A DNA stretch of 64,000 nt from contig NZ_CP123923.1 in the NCBI RefSeq assembly GCF_030450125.1, positions 3,038,001-3,102,000 of the forward strand. The letters are read 5' to 3'. The stretch comes from Streptomyces sp. WP-1 (GTDB lineage: Bacteria > Actinomycetota > Actinomycetes > Streptomycetales > Streptomycetaceae). Under the pieces are notes generated by a model, which saw nothing but the letters and a program-made list of their open reading frames with translations, did no database searches and was not told the DNA's origin. Within the stretch, counting starts at the first letter, position 1. Each line of letters starts with the position of its first letter. Made by a program: the position numbers and the translations under genes. Of the stretch, positions 18,576 through 27,628 are shown in pieces.

Positions 18576-19556
18576 TCACCTCAGCTTGGGGTCGAGGGCG
18601 TCGCGCACCGCGTCGCCGAGCATGATGAAGGCCAGGACGGTGACGGCGAGGGCGCCGGAGGGCCACAGCAGGGCGTGCGGGGCGTTGCGGATGTAGGGGG
18701 AGGCGGCGGAGATGTCGATGCCCCAGGAGACGCTGGGCGGTTTGAGGCCGACCCCCAGATAGGACAGGGTCGCCTCCAGGGAGATGTAGGTGCCGAGCGC
18801 GATGGTCGCCACCACGATCACCGGGGCGACGGCGTTCGGCGCGATGTGGCGCAGCAGGATGCGGGAGTCGGAGGCGCCGAGCGCGCGGGCCGCCTGGACG
18901 TAGTCGTGCTGGCGGGCGGTGATGACCGAGCCGCGCGCGATACGGGAGATCTGCGGCCAGCCGAGCAGCACCATGAAGCCGATCACCGGCCAGACCGTGT
19001 TGCTGGTGACCACGGACAGCAGCACGAGGCCGCCGAGGACGACGGGGACGGCGAAGAAGATGTCGGTGGTGCGGGACAGCAGCGCGTCCCACCATCCGCC
19101 GAAATAGCCCGCCAGACCGCCGAGGACGGACCCGAGGAGGGCGACCCCCAGGGTCGCCAGGACGCCGACCGTGACGGACGTACGGGCCCCGTAGACGGTG
19201 CGTGTGTACACGTTGCAGCCCTGCCCGTCGTACCCGAAGGGCGCGCCCGGCCCCGGGCCGTCCTGGGACTTGGCCAGGTCGCAGCTGAGCGGGCTGCCGG
19301 AGGCGATCGCCGAGGGCCACAGGGAGACGAACACCAGGAAGAGGATGACCAGGGCGGACAGCAGGAAGACGGGGTTGCGGCGCAGGTCCCGCCAGGCGTC
19401 CGACCACAGCGAGCGGGGCCGCCCCGCGGGCCCGCCGCCCGGCGGTGCGCCGGGGCCCTTCTCCAGGGTGGTGGCCTCGCTCGCGCCGAGGTCCATGGCG
19501 CCGCCCATGCCGGTCCCGGCGATGACGCCCTCGGGCTCGTAGGGCTGTTCAGGCAT
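18576..19556 (-). CDS. Oligopeptide ABC transporter permease, OppC/DppC type (operon A)
   Basis: 326 residues from ATG 19556. Cytoplasmic N-terminus of about 70 residues, then a first helix (NPVFLLSALVILFLVFVSLW), an extracellular stretch with two Cys and the five-helix binding-protein-dependent permease core. The EAA loop for ATPase contact is YVQAARALGASDSRILLRHIAPN. It overlaps the end of the OppB-type permease by eight bases. C-terminal LGDAVRDALDPKLR is typical of DppC. Confidence 0.92.
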   Translation of the reverse strand: MPEQPYEPEGVIAGTGMGGAMDLGASEATTLEKGPGAPPGGGPAGRPRSLWSDAWRDLRRNPVFLLSALVILFLVFVSLWPSAIASGSPLSCDLAKSQDGPGPGAPFGYDGQGCNVYTRTVYGARTSVTVGVLATLGVALLGSVLGGLAGYFGGWWDALLSRTTDIFFAVPVVLGGLVLLSVVTSNTVWPVIGFMVLLGWPQISRIARGSVITARQHDYVQAARALGASDSRILLRHIAPNAVAPVIVVATIALGTYISLEATLSYLGVGLKPPSVSWGIDISAASPYIRNAPHALLWPSGALAVTVLAFIMLGDAVRDALDPKLR

Positions 19557-20472
19557 AGCGGATCCTCGGGTCGAGTACGGCGTACAGGAGGTCGACGAGG
19601 AGGTTGGCGAACAGGAAGACCAGCACGAGGACGGTCACGAAGCCGACGACCGTCTGGGTGTTCTGGCGCAGGATGCCCTGGTAGAGCTGGTAGCCGACGC
19701 CGTGGATGTTGAAGATCCGCTCGGTGACGATCGCGCCGCCCATCAGCGCCCCGATGTCGGTGCCGATGAAGGTGACCACCGGGATCAGCGAATTGCGCAG
19801 CAGATGCCGGGTGACGACGCGGCGCCGGGGCAGGCCCTTGGCGATCGCGGTGCGCACGTAGTCGGCGCGCTTGTTCTCCGCGATGGTGGTGCGGGTGAGC
19901 CGGGTGACGTAGGCGAGGGAGACGGAGGCGAGGACCAGTCCCGGCACGATCAGCTCGCCGAAGCCGGCGGCCGGTGAGACGGACGGTCTGATCCAGCCCC
20001 AGGAGACGCCGAGCAGCAGTTGCAGCAGCAGGCCGGTGACGAAGGTGGGCACGGAGATGACGACCAGGGTGGCCAGCAGCACCCCGGTGTCGACGGGGTG
20101 GCCGCGCCGCAGTCCGGTGACGACGCCGAGCGCGATGCCGATGACGATCTCGATGGCGATGGCCACGATCGTGAGCCGGACGGTGACCGGGAACGCGGCC
20201 GCCATCAGCTCGGTGACGGGCTGCCCGTTGAACGCCGTACCGAAGTTGCCGGTGAAGACGTTCCCCATATAGGTGGCGTACTGGCGCCACAGCGGCTGGT
20301 CGAGGCCGAACTCGCGTTTCAGCTGGGCGGCGGTCGCCGGGTCGCAGGCGCGCTCGCCGCACAGGCCCGCGATCGGATCGCCCATCACGTTCACCATGAG
20401 GAAGATCAGCAGGGTGGCCCCGATGAAGACCGGGATCATCTGGAGCAGTCGCCTCGCGACATAGCGGCCCAC
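19549..20472 (-). CDS. Oligopeptide ABC transporter permease, OppB/DppB type (operon A)
   Basis: 307 residues from a GTG at 20472 (VGRYVARRLLQMIPVF), five bases after the stop of the binding-protein gene. First helix at about 9-30, then the exported loop with CGERACDPATAAQLKREFGLDQPLW, typical of DppB, then a five-helix core. EAA loop: YVRTAIAKGLPRRRVVTRHLLRN. It ends LLYAVLDPRIRYA and overlaps the OppC-type gene. A much longer open frame upstream runs through the binding-protein gene in another frame and is not real. Confidence 0.92.
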   Translation of the reverse strand: MGRYVARRLLQMIPVFIGATLLIFLMVNVMGDPIAGLCGERACDPATAAQLKREFGLDQPLWRQYATYMGNVFTGNFGTAFNGQPVTELMAAAFPVTVRLTIVAIAIEIVIGIALGVVTGLRRGHPVDTGVLLATLVVISVPTFVTGLLLQLLLGVSWGWIRPSVSPAAGFGELIVPGLVLASVSLAYVTRLTRTTIAENKRADYVRTAIAKGLPRRRVVTRHLLRNSLIPVVTFIGTDIGALMGGAIVTERIFNIHGVGYQLYQGILRQNTQTVVGFVTVLVLVFLFANLLVDLLYAVLDPRIRYA

Positions 20473-20477
20473 GCGGC

Positions 20478-22097
20478 TCAGCCGACCTTGATCTCGTTGT
20501 AGACCGGGACGCTGAACGGATTGAGCGTCACATGGGAGAGCCGGGCGGTGTAGCCGGCGCTGCCGTTCTGGTACCAGAGCGGGATGGCCGCCATGTTGTC
20601 GCGGACGACCTTCTCGGCCTCCTGGAACAGCCGCACGGAGGCCGCCCGGTCGGTCTCGGCGTTGGCCCGGTCCACGAGCCGGTCGAACTGCTTGTTCGAC
20701 CACTTGCCGTCGTTGGAGGAGGCGTCGGTGTAGTAGAGCGGCTGGAGGAAGTTCTGGATCAAGGGGTAGTCCATCTGCCAGCCGGCCCGGAAGGGTCCGC
20801 TCATCCTGTGCTGCCCGATCTGGTTGCGGAAGTCGGCGAAGGTGCCGACCGGGTTGCCGACGCACGCCTTGTCGTCGCCGAGGGCGTTGTTGATGGAGTT
20901 GCACACGGCGTCCACCCACTGCTTGTGCGAGCCGGTGTCCGCGTTGTAGGTGATCTTCAGCCGGCCGCCGGGGATGCCGCCGCCCTCCCGGACGAGCCTG
21001 CGGGCGCCCGCCGGGTCGTAGGCGCAGGCGTGTCCGCACAGCCCGTCCTGGAAGCCGCCCGCCGTGCCGAGGACCGGCGAGGTCCAGTCGGTGGCCGGGG
21101 TGCGGGTGCGGCGGAAGATGGTCTCGGTGATCTGCGCCCGGTCGATCGCCATGGACAGCCCGGTGCGGACCTTGCGCGCCCCCGCGGTGTTCCACTTCGG
21201 GTCGTAGTAGGGGAAGGCCAGGGTCTGCAGGATGCCGGCCGGGGTGTTGATGTAGCGGCCGTCCAGGTCGGTGCGGACGTTCTTGAGCTGGGTCGCGGGC
21301 ACGTCGTCGACGAGGTCGAGGTTGCCGGCCAGCACATCGGTGTACGCGGTGTTGCTGTCGGTGTAGACGAGCAGGGTCACGCCCTCGTTGCGGGCCGGGT
21401 CGGGGCCGGGGTACCCCTTCCACTTCTTCAGGGTCATCGCGGAGCCCTTGGTGTACGACGCGATCCGGTACGGCCCGTTGCCGACCGGCTTGCGCAGCCA
21501 TCCGGCGTGGTCGGTGAAGAAGGCGCGCGGCAGGGGCGCGTAGGCGGCGTACCCGAGGGTGTCGGGGAAGCCCGCGAACTTCTGGTTCAGGCGGACGGTG
21601 AAGGTCCGCGGCCCGGTCACCCGGAGCCCGGACAGGGTGTCGGCGCGCTGCCGGCCGCTGTCGGGGTGGGCCTTGTCGTAGCCGTCGATGTAGCCGAAGA
21701 AGTACGCGTTCTTCTGGTTGTCGCGCAGGCTCGCGCCGTAGTTCCAGGCGTCCACGAAGGACCGGGCGGTGACCGGCTCCCCGTTGCTGAAGCGCCAGCC
21801 GTCCTTGACGGTGACGGTGAAGGTGCGCGAGTCGGTGGTGCTGATGCGCTCGGCGAGCATGTTCACGGCCCGGCCGGTGCGGGGGTCGTACTTCTTCAGG
21901 CCCCGGAAGACCATGTCCAGCACCTTGCCGCCCTGGACCTCGTTGGTGTTGGCCGGCTCCAGCGGGTTCTGCGGATCGCCCCAGGACGAGGTGAGCACTC
22001 CGGCCCCGCCGAAGCCTCCGCCACCACCGCATCCAGCCATCATCAGCGCGGCTGCCATAGCACAGGCGGCCCGTCCGACGCGCATCAGTCCCCGCAT
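20478..22097 (-). CDS. Peptide-binding lipoprotein, SBP family 5 (operon A)
   Basis: 539 residues from ATG 22097 (MRGLMRVGRAACAM), with GAGGAGG six bases upstream. Sec-type lipoprotein signal with lipobox MAGC; Cys23 should be lipidated. The mature part is a cluster C (DppA/OppA) binding protein: VLDMVFRGLKKYDPRTG, GWRFSNGEPVTARSFVDAWNYG and YNADTGSHKQWVDAVCNSI. First gene of operon A (SBP, OppB, OppC, OppD, OppF), divergent from operon B across a 474-bp spacer. In S. coelicolor I recall SCO5117-5121 having this order in this place; that equivalence is from memory. Confidence 0.9.
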   Translation of the reverse strand: MRGLMRVGRAACAMAAALMMAGCGGGGGFGGAGVLTSSWGDPQNPLEPANTNEVQGGKVLDMVFRGLKKYDPRTGRAVNMLAERISTTDSRTFTVTVKDGWRFSNGEPVTARSFVDAWNYGASLRDNQKNAYFFGYIDGYDKAHPDSGRQRADTLSGLRVTGPRTFTVRLNQKFAGFPDTLGYAAYAPLPRAFFTDHAGWLRKPVGNGPYRIASYTKGSAMTLKKWKGYPGPDPARNEGVTLLVYTDSNTAYTDVLAGNLDLVDDVPATQLKNVRTDLDGRYINTPAGILQTLAFPYYDPKWNTAGARKVRTGLSMAIDRAQITETIFRRTRTPATDWTSPVLGTAGGFQDGLCGHACAYDPAGARRLVREGGGIPGGRLKITYNADTGSHKQWVDAVCNSINNALGDDKACVGNPVGTFADFRNQIGQHRMSGPFRAGWQMDYPLIQNFLQPLYYTDASSNDGKWSNKQFDRLVDRANAETDRAASVRLFQEAEKVVRDNMAAIPLWYQNGSAGYTARLSHVTLNPFSVPVYNEIKVG

Positions 22098-22571
22098 GGG
22101 CGCCTCCTCATGATGATCACCAGATTTATTACCCGGTAAATATCCGCACATACGACACATACCGCATGCGCATTACCGGATTGAGGGATCTTTAGAGGGA
22201 CACGTCGGCCGAATGCAGGCACCTCGCCCCGGGCACCCGTTGATCTTGTGCCGCGCACGCAACGGATCTCCGCGTAACGTTGCCGAAACGTTGGATTCGG
22301 ATCAGCCGATGTACGTATTTCGACACTCGACCGTCCGCATAACGGACTTCTTGCCCGATTAGTCCAATTGGTCCGATGTGAAGCACGGATTGATTACAGC
22401 GCGCTACCCGCGTAGCTACAGTTCGACCAAGTCGAGGCAAAGAAGGTAAAGACAACCCCAAGTCGGCCGAGAATTTATTGACCTTGAATGAATTGCGTTG
22501 AAAAAGTCCGGCGTAGCCCGTAGGGGAGCGCCCTGCGGAGTCATCAGACCCTCCCTTGGGCCAGGAGCACC
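22098..22571. promoter_or_regulatory. Divergent promoter region between oligopeptide operons A and B
   Basis: 474 bp with no credible gene, visibly richer in A/T than its surroundings. Near operon A it holds the palindrome TTACCCGGTAA at 22129-22139, flanked by ATTTA and TAAAT arms, with a further TTACCGG half-site at 22173-22179. In the centre AACGTT occurs twice, at 22276-22281 and 22287-22292, 11 bp apart, so on the same face of the helix. CCAATTGG at 22364-22371 is a short palindrome. TTGACC at 22478-22483 is the best -35 candidate for operon B, but no clear -10 follows at the right spacing. Regulators are unknown. Confidence 0.6.
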
Positions 22572-23600
22572 ATGACCTCCCCAACTCCATCCGCGGCCAC
22601 CCCGCTTGAGGTGACCGACGAGACCGTCACGAAGTCGACCACTTCGAACGGTCCGAAGGGCAGTGAGAGCCGTTCCCCGGGCCGGCTCGCCTGGAAGCGT
22701 TTCAAGCGCGACAAGACGGGCGTCATATCCGCCTATGTCGTGATCTTCTTCTTCGTGATCGCGATAGCGGCGCCGTTGATCGCCAAGCTCTACGGCAAGA
22801 ACCCGTACACGACGTACGCCAGCCAGGACCCGAGCCTGCTGGACGCGTTCGCGTACCCGTCCGGCCCGAACGGCGGCATGAGCTCGCAGTTCTGGTTCGG
22901 CATCGAGCCGCAGCTGGGCCGGGACGTCTTCACGTTCCTGCTGTACGGCATCCGGACGTCGCTGGGCATCGCCCTGGCCGCCACGGTCCTCACCGTGGTC
23001 GTCGGCGTCGTGGTCGGCATCACCGCCGGCTACCTGGGCGGCAAGACCGACTACATCGTCAGCCGGGTCATCGACATCCTGCTGTCGTTCCCGTCCACGC
23101 TGTTCTTCATCGCGTTCATGCCGGTCGTCTACGGCATCTTCGTCGCCCCCGACGACAACATCCCGACGTGGCTGCGCGCCACCGCTCTGATCACGGTACT
23201 GACCGCGTTCGGCTGGGCCACCATCGCGCGTCTGCTGCGCGGTCAGGTCCTCGGTCTGCGTGAGCGCGAGTTCGTGGAGGCGGCGAAGGTCACGGGCGCG
23301 TCTCCGATGCGCATCGTGTTCAAGGAGCTGCTGCCCAACCTGTGGACACCGATCATCATCCAGGGCACGCTGCTGCTCCCGACGCTCGTGACCGCGGAGG
23401 CAGGCCTGTCCTTCCTCGGCGTCGGCATCATCGACCCGACCCCGGACTGGGGCGTGATGATCGCTCGTGGGTCCACGTTCTACTCGCAGGACCTCACGTT
23501 CATGCTCTTCCCGGGCGTCTCGATGGTTCTCTTCGTGGTCGCCTTCAACCTGCTCGGTGACTCCGTGCGCGACGCGCTCGACCCCAAGTCCAAGCGGTAG
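22572..23600 (+). CDS. BldKA-like oligopeptide permease, OppC type (operon B)
   Basis: 342 residues from ATG 22572, with AGGAG at 22563-22567. Basic cytoplasmic N-terminus with AWKRFKRDKTGVISAYVV leading into helix 1, an exported loop containing KLYGKNPYTTYASQDPSLLD, then the five-helix permease core with EAA loop FVEAAKVTGASPMRIVFKEL. It ends NLLGDSVRDALDPKSKR. It is closely similar along its length to the permease at 35277-36305 in operon C, including KNPYT and the C-terminal LGDSVRDA(L/F)DPK. First gene of operon B, whose order (OppC, SBP, OppB, OppD, OppF) is that of bldKA-E. Confidence 0.9.
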   Translation: MTSPTPSAATPLEVTDETVTKSTTSNGPKGSESRSPGRLAWKRFKRDKTGVISAYVVIFFFVIAIAAPLIAKLYGKNPYTTYASQDPSLLDAFAYPSGPNGGMSSQFWFGIEPQLGRDVFTFLLYGIRTSLGIALAATVLTVVVGVVVGITAGYLGGKTDYIVSRVIDILLSFPSTLFFIAFMPVVYGIFVAPDDNIPTWLRATALITVLTAFGWATIARLLRGQVLGLREREFVEAAKVTGASPMRIVFKELLPNLWTPIIIQGTLLLPTLVTAEAGLSFLGVGIIDPTPDWGVMIARGSTFYSQDLTFMLFPGVSMVLFVVAFNLLGDSVRDALDPKSKR

Positions 23601-23680
23601 CACTTCCTTCCACCCGGTCCGGCTCGATGACGTCCGGCTGGTCACGACCGCCCGAATCGACCCCTATAGGCAGGCTCAGC

Positions 23681-25438
23681 ATGTCTTTTTCACGTAGAAA
23701 CTTCCTGATCGCCACCGGTGTGGCCGCGGCCTCCACGACTGTGCTGAGCGCGTGCAGCAGCAGCGACAAGGGCTCGACCGACAACAGTGTCCCGTCGGTG
23801 AGCAAGGCCAAGACCATGAACATCCCGGTCGGCACCAAGGCCGACTCCACGGGTCCGGCCCCGGAGGTTCCCGGAGCGGTCAAGGGCGGGACGCTGTACT
23901 CGCTCGACCAGTTCGACATGGACCACCTGGACCCGGCGCAGGTCTACGTGGCGACCGAGGGTGCGATCACCCGCCCGATCCTGCGCGGTCTGACCGGCTA
24001 CAAGGTGGACGAGAAGGGCGCCGCCACGCTCGTCGGTGACGTCGCCACGGACGCCGGCACCATGAAGAACGGCGGCAAGACCTGGTCGTTCACCATCAAG
24101 GACGGCATCAAGTGGGAGGACGGCTCCGACCTCTCCATGGACGACGTCCGCCACACGTTCGAGCGCCTCTTCGCGTCCTTCGTGACCGAGGGCCCGCGCT
24201 ACGTGCAGCAGTGGCTGGTCGGCGGCGACAAGTACAAGGGCCCGTACGACGGCAAGCACCTCGACTCGCTCGAGGTCTCCGGCAACACCATCACCTTCAA
24301 CCTCACCGAAGCCCGCACGGACTTCAACTACACGCTCGGCATGCCGGGCTACAGCCTGGTGAACAAGAAGAAGGACACCAAGGAGAAGTACGACAAGCAG
24401 CCGTTCGCGCTCGGTCCCTACCGGATCGGCAACCGTGACATCGGCAAGTCGCTGACGTACGTGCGCAACGAGCACTGGGACGCGAAGACGGACCCGATCC
24501 GCAACGCCTACCCGGACAAGTACGTCTTCCAGTTCGGCTTCGAGCTCGTCGCCTCCACCGACCGCTACATCGCGGACAAGGGCAACGACCAGTACGCGAT
24601 GTCGATCTTCAACGAGGTCGCGCCCGAGCGCATAGCGCAGGTCATGACCAACGCCACGCTGAAGAAGCGCGTGCTGACCCAGGTCGACACGGTCACCTAC
24701 TACTGGCCGATCAACACGACCCGGATCAAGGACGTCAAGGTCCGCCAGGCCATCAACTACGCGTGGCCGCACCAGCAGCTGCAGACGATCCGCGGTGGCG
24801 CGGCCAGCAGCGAGATCGCGACCACGATCCTCAGCCCGGTCACCCCCGGCTACACCAAGTTCGACCTCTACGGCACGGACAAGAAGCCCGGTGGCGACCC
24901 GGCCAAGGCGAAGGCCCTGCTGAAGGAGGCCGGCAAGGTCGGCCAGAAGCTGGTCATCGCGTACCAGGCCTCGGACAGCGCGGTCAAGAGCGCCGTCGCC
25001 ATCAAGAACGCGCTGGAGGCGGCCGGCTTCCAGGTCGTCAACAAGCAGGTCGACAAGTCGACCTTCTACACCCAGATCGGCAAGATCGACAACACCTTCG
25101 ACCTGTTCGCGGCCGGCTGGAGCCCGGACTGGCCGAACGGCTACTCCGTGTTCTACCCCTGCTGGGACGGCAAGAACATCGGTGACGGCCGCAGCAACTA
25201 CGCCCAGCTCAACGACCCGGGCGTCAACAAGGCGATCGACGCCGCTGCGAAGATCACCGATGTCACGCAGGCCAACAAGGCCTGGGGTGAGGTCGACCGT
25301 CAGGTCATGGAGCTGGCCGCGGTGGTCCCGGACTACCACTCCATCCGCAACTGGATGCACGGCTCCAAGGTCGGCGGCGTCATCTACGACCCGGGCAACA
25401 CCTGCGTCATGCTCACCAAGCTGTACGCGATGAAGTAA
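23681..25438 (+). CDS. BldKB-like peptide-binding lipoprotein with twin-arginine leader (operon B)
   Basis: 585 residues from ATG 23681. The leader MSFSRRNFLIATGVAAAS has a twin-arginine consensus (SRRNFL, Arg5-Arg6), and the lipobox LSAC places the lipidated Cys at 25, so it is probably a Tat-exported lipoprotein. The mature part is an SBP family 5 domain: DHLDPAQVYVATEGAITRPI, DGIKWEDGSDLSMDDVRHTFERLF, GPYRIGNRDIGKSLTYVRNEHWD and DLFAAGWSPDWPNG. The in-frame ATG at 23627 is rejected because it would bury the signal. A 12-bp hairpin lies 16 bp after the stop. The corresponding protein of operon C (33314-35122) has a Sec-type leader. Confidence 0.9.
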   Translation: MSFSRRNFLIATGVAAASTTVLSACSSSDKGSTDNSVPSVSKAKTMNIPVGTKADSTGPAPEVPGAVKGGTLYSLDQFDMDHLDPAQVYVATEGAITRPILRGLTGYKVDEKGAATLVGDVATDAGTMKNGGKTWSFTIKDGIKWEDGSDLSMDDVRHTFERLFASFVTEGPRYVQQWLVGGDKYKGPYDGKHLDSLEVSGNTITFNLTEARTDFNYTLGMPGYSLVNKKKDTKEKYDKQPFALGPYRIGNRDIGKSLTYVRNEHWDAKTDPIRNAYPDKYVFQFGFELVASTDRYIADKGNDQYAMSIFNEVAPERIAQVMTNATLKKRVLTQVDTVTYYWPINTTRIKDVKVRQAINYAWPHQQLQTIRGGAASSEIATTILSPVTPGYTKFDLYGTDKKPGGDPAKAKALLKEAGKVGQKLVIAYQASDSAVKSAVAIKNALEAAGFQVVNKQVDKSTFYTQIGKIDNTFDLFAAGWSPDWPNGYSVFYPCWDGKNIGDGRSNYAQLNDPGVNKAIDAAAKITDVTQANKAWGEVDRQVMELAAVVPDYHSIRNWMHGSKVGGVIYDPGNTCVMLTKLYAMK

Positions 25439-25454
25439 CCGTGTAGTACCCACC

Positions 25455-25483
25455 GGGGGGCGGCCACGATCTGGCCGCCCCCC
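25455..25483 (+). promoter_or_regulatory. Intercistronic hairpin after the binding-protein gene of operon B
   Basis: A perfect 12-bp GC-rich stem (25455-25466 with 25472-25483, five-base loop) lies between the binding-protein stop (25438) and the next permease start (25538). Such hairpins can protect the upstream transcript or terminate part of the messages, giving more binding protein than permease. No equivalent hairpin was seen at the matching place in operon C. Confidence 0.65.
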
Positions 25484-25537
25484 TACGGCCCACCCCCCTA
25501 TCCCGGCGACGGCGCCCCGTCCGGAAAGTCACGCCCC

Positions 25538-26518
25538 ATGCTCCGCTTCCTTGTCCGCCGAATCCTCGGCGCGCTGGTCATCCTGCTGGTCATCAGCGCC
25601 GTCACCTTCTGGCTCTTCTACGCCATTCCGCGTGACCCCGCCATGATGTCGTGCGGCAAGAACTGCACGCCCGACATGCTCAAGCAGGTCCGGCACAACC
25701 TGGGCATCGACCACCCGGTCCCGGTCCAGTACTGGTACTGGCTGAAGGGGATCTTCGTCGGCCGCAGCTACGGCGACTTCGGCAACTGCCCGGCGCCCTG
25801 CCTCGGTTACTCCTTCGCCAACCGCCAGCCCGTCCTCGGCACCATCCTGGACCGCCTGCCGCTGACGCTGTCGCTCGCCTTCGGCTCCGCCGTCGTCTTC
25901 ATCATCTTCGGTGTCGGCGCGGGCATGATCGCCGCCGTCAAGCAGGGCAAGTGGCAGGACAAGGTCGCCAGCTCCGGCTCGCTGATCGCCTCCTCGCTGC
26001 AGATCTACTTCGTCGGTTACCTCGCGATGTACCTCCTCGTCGCGAAGCTCGGCATCCTCGACAACCCGTCGTACACCCCGATCACCGACAACCCGGCCGA
26101 GTGGGCCTCCGGCCTGCTGCTGCCGTGGCTGGTGCTCGCGCTGATCTGGACCGCCAACTACACGCGTATGTCGCGCTCCCAGCTGGTGGAGACACTGACC
26201 GAGGACTACGTGCGCACGGCCCGCGCCAAGGGCCTGTCCCGCCGCAAGGTCTTCTTCCGGTTCGCCTGGCGCGGCGCGATGGGTCCGATCGTCACCATCT
26301 TCGGCATCGACCTCGCCACGCTCATCGGCGGCGCGATCATCACCGAGTCCGTCTTCAGCCTCCAGGGTGTCGGCCGGCTCGCGCTGGACGCCGTCAACAA
26401 GAGCGACCTGCCCATGGTCCTGGGCGTGACCCTCCTCTCGGCCGGCGCGATCGTGATCTTCAACATCATCGTGGACGCCGTCTACGCCCTTATCGACCCG
26501 CGGATCCGGCTCGCCTGA
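25538..26518 (+). CDS. BldKC-like oligopeptide permease, OppB type (operon B)
   Basis: 326 residues from ATG 25538 (MLRFLVRRILGALVILL). Helix 1 at 9-30, then an exported loop with paired cysteines (MMSCGKNCTPDMLKQVRHNLGID and NCPAPCLGYS), then the permease core. EAA loop: YVRTARAKGLSRRKVFFRFAWRG. It ends YALIDPRIRLA. It is highly similar to the OppB-type permease of operon C (32248-33228), including the cysteine-bearing loop. Part of importer B. Confidence 0.92.
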   Translation: MLRFLVRRILGALVILLVISAVTFWLFYAIPRDPAMMSCGKNCTPDMLKQVRHNLGIDHPVPVQYWYWLKGIFVGRSYGDFGNCPAPCLGYSFANRQPVLGTILDRLPLTLSLAFGSAVVFIIFGVGAGMIAAVKQGKWQDKVASSGSLIASSLQIYFVGYLAMYLLVAKLGILDNPSYTPITDNPAEWASGLLLPWLVLALIWTANYTRMSRSQLVETLTEDYVRTARAKGLSRRKVFFRFAWRGAMGPIVTIFGIDLATLIGGAIITESVFSLQGVGRLALDAVNKSDLPMVLGVTLLSAGAIVIFNIIVDAVYALIDPRIRLA

Positions 26519-26565
26519 CCTCCGCCCCATTCCCGACCCCTCGCATCACCCCCAGGAGCGTCCCC

Positions 26566-27603
26566 GTGACGAGCACCGATCAGCAGCCGTTCCTCTCGAT
26601 CAAGGACCTAAAGGTCCACTTCTCGACCGAGGACGGCATCGTCAAGGCCGTCGACGGTCTCAGCTTCGACCTGGCCAAGGGTCAGACGCTCGGCATCGTG
26701 GGCGAGTCGGGCTCCGGCAAGTCGGTCACCAACCTGACCATCCTCGGCCTGCACGACCCGGCCCGTACGTCGATCGAGGGCGAGATCCTCCTCGACGGCC
26801 AGGAGCTGCTCACCGCCTCCGAGCGTGAGATGGAGCGGCTGCGCGGCAACAAGATGTCCATGATCTTCCAGGACGCGCTGGCCTCGCTGTCGCCGTACCA
26901 CACGGTCGGCATCCAGATCGCCGAGACCTACCGCAAGCACACGGGCTGCGGCAAGGCCGAGGCCCGCAAGCGCGCCATCGAGATGCTGCGCCGGGTCGGG
27001 ATCCCGCAGCCGGACATGCGGGTGGACGACTACCCGCACCAGTTCTCCGGCGGTATGCGCCAGCGCGCGATGATCGCCATGGCGCTGGTCTGCGACCCCG
27101 AGCTGCTGATCGCCGACGAGCCGACCACGGCCCTCGACGTGACCGTGCAGGCGCAGATCATGGACCTGCTCAAGGACCTCCAGCAGGAGTTCGGCACCGC
27201 GATCATCTTCATCACCCACGACCTGGGTGTGATCGCCGACATCGCCGACGACGTGCTGGTGATGTACGGCGGCCGGTGTGTGGAGCGCGGCACCAAGGTG
27301 GAGGTCCTGCGGGACCCGCAGCACCCCTACACGCTGGGCCTGCTGAACTCGATGCCGAGCCTGACCGGTCCGGTCGACGTGCCGCTGACGCCGATCCCGG
27401 GTGCGCCGCCGTCGCTGCTCAACCCGCCGTCCGGCTGCCGCTTCCACCCGCGCTGCGCCTTCGCCGAGAAGGTCTCGGGCGGCAGGTGCGCAAGCGAGCG
27501 CCCTCTGCTGGAGATCGTGGACGGCCGGGGTACGGCCTGCCACCTCACCACCGAGCAGAAGCAGGAACTCTTCGCCGACTTCGCCGCGACCCGGCAACAC
27601 TGA
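26566..27603 (+). CDS. BldKD-like oligopeptide ATPase, OppD type (operon B)
   Basis: 345 residues from a GTG at 26566 ([19 protein letters not shown]), with AGGAG at 26554-26558. Walker A GESGSGKS, signature [16 protein letters not shown], Walker [17 protein letters not shown] and switch [11 protein letters not shown]. The C-terminal Opp extension contains [10 protein letters not shown] and a further Cys pair. It is close to the ATPase at 31212-32234 in operon C over its whole length. It lies 47 bp after the permease and 25 bp before the second ATPase. Confidence 0.92.
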   Translation: MTSTDQQPFLSIKDLKVHFSTEDGIVKAVDGLSFDLAKGQTLGIVGESGSGKSVTNLTILGLHDPARTSIEGEILLDGQELLTASEREMERLRGNKMSMIFQDALASLSPYHTVGIQIAETYRKHTGCGKAEARKRAIEMLRRVGIPQPDMRVDDYPHQFSGGMRQRAMIAMALVCDPELLIADEPTTALDVTVQAQIMDLLKDLQQEFGTAIIFITHDLGVIADIADDVLVMYGGRCVERGTKVEVLRDPQHPYTLGLLNSMPSLTGPVDVPLTPIPGAPPSLLNPPSGCRFHPRCAFAEKVSGGRCASERPLLEIVDGRGTACHLTTEQKQELFADFAATRQH

Positions 27604-27628
27604 CGGACGCAGACGGGACTTCACGATC

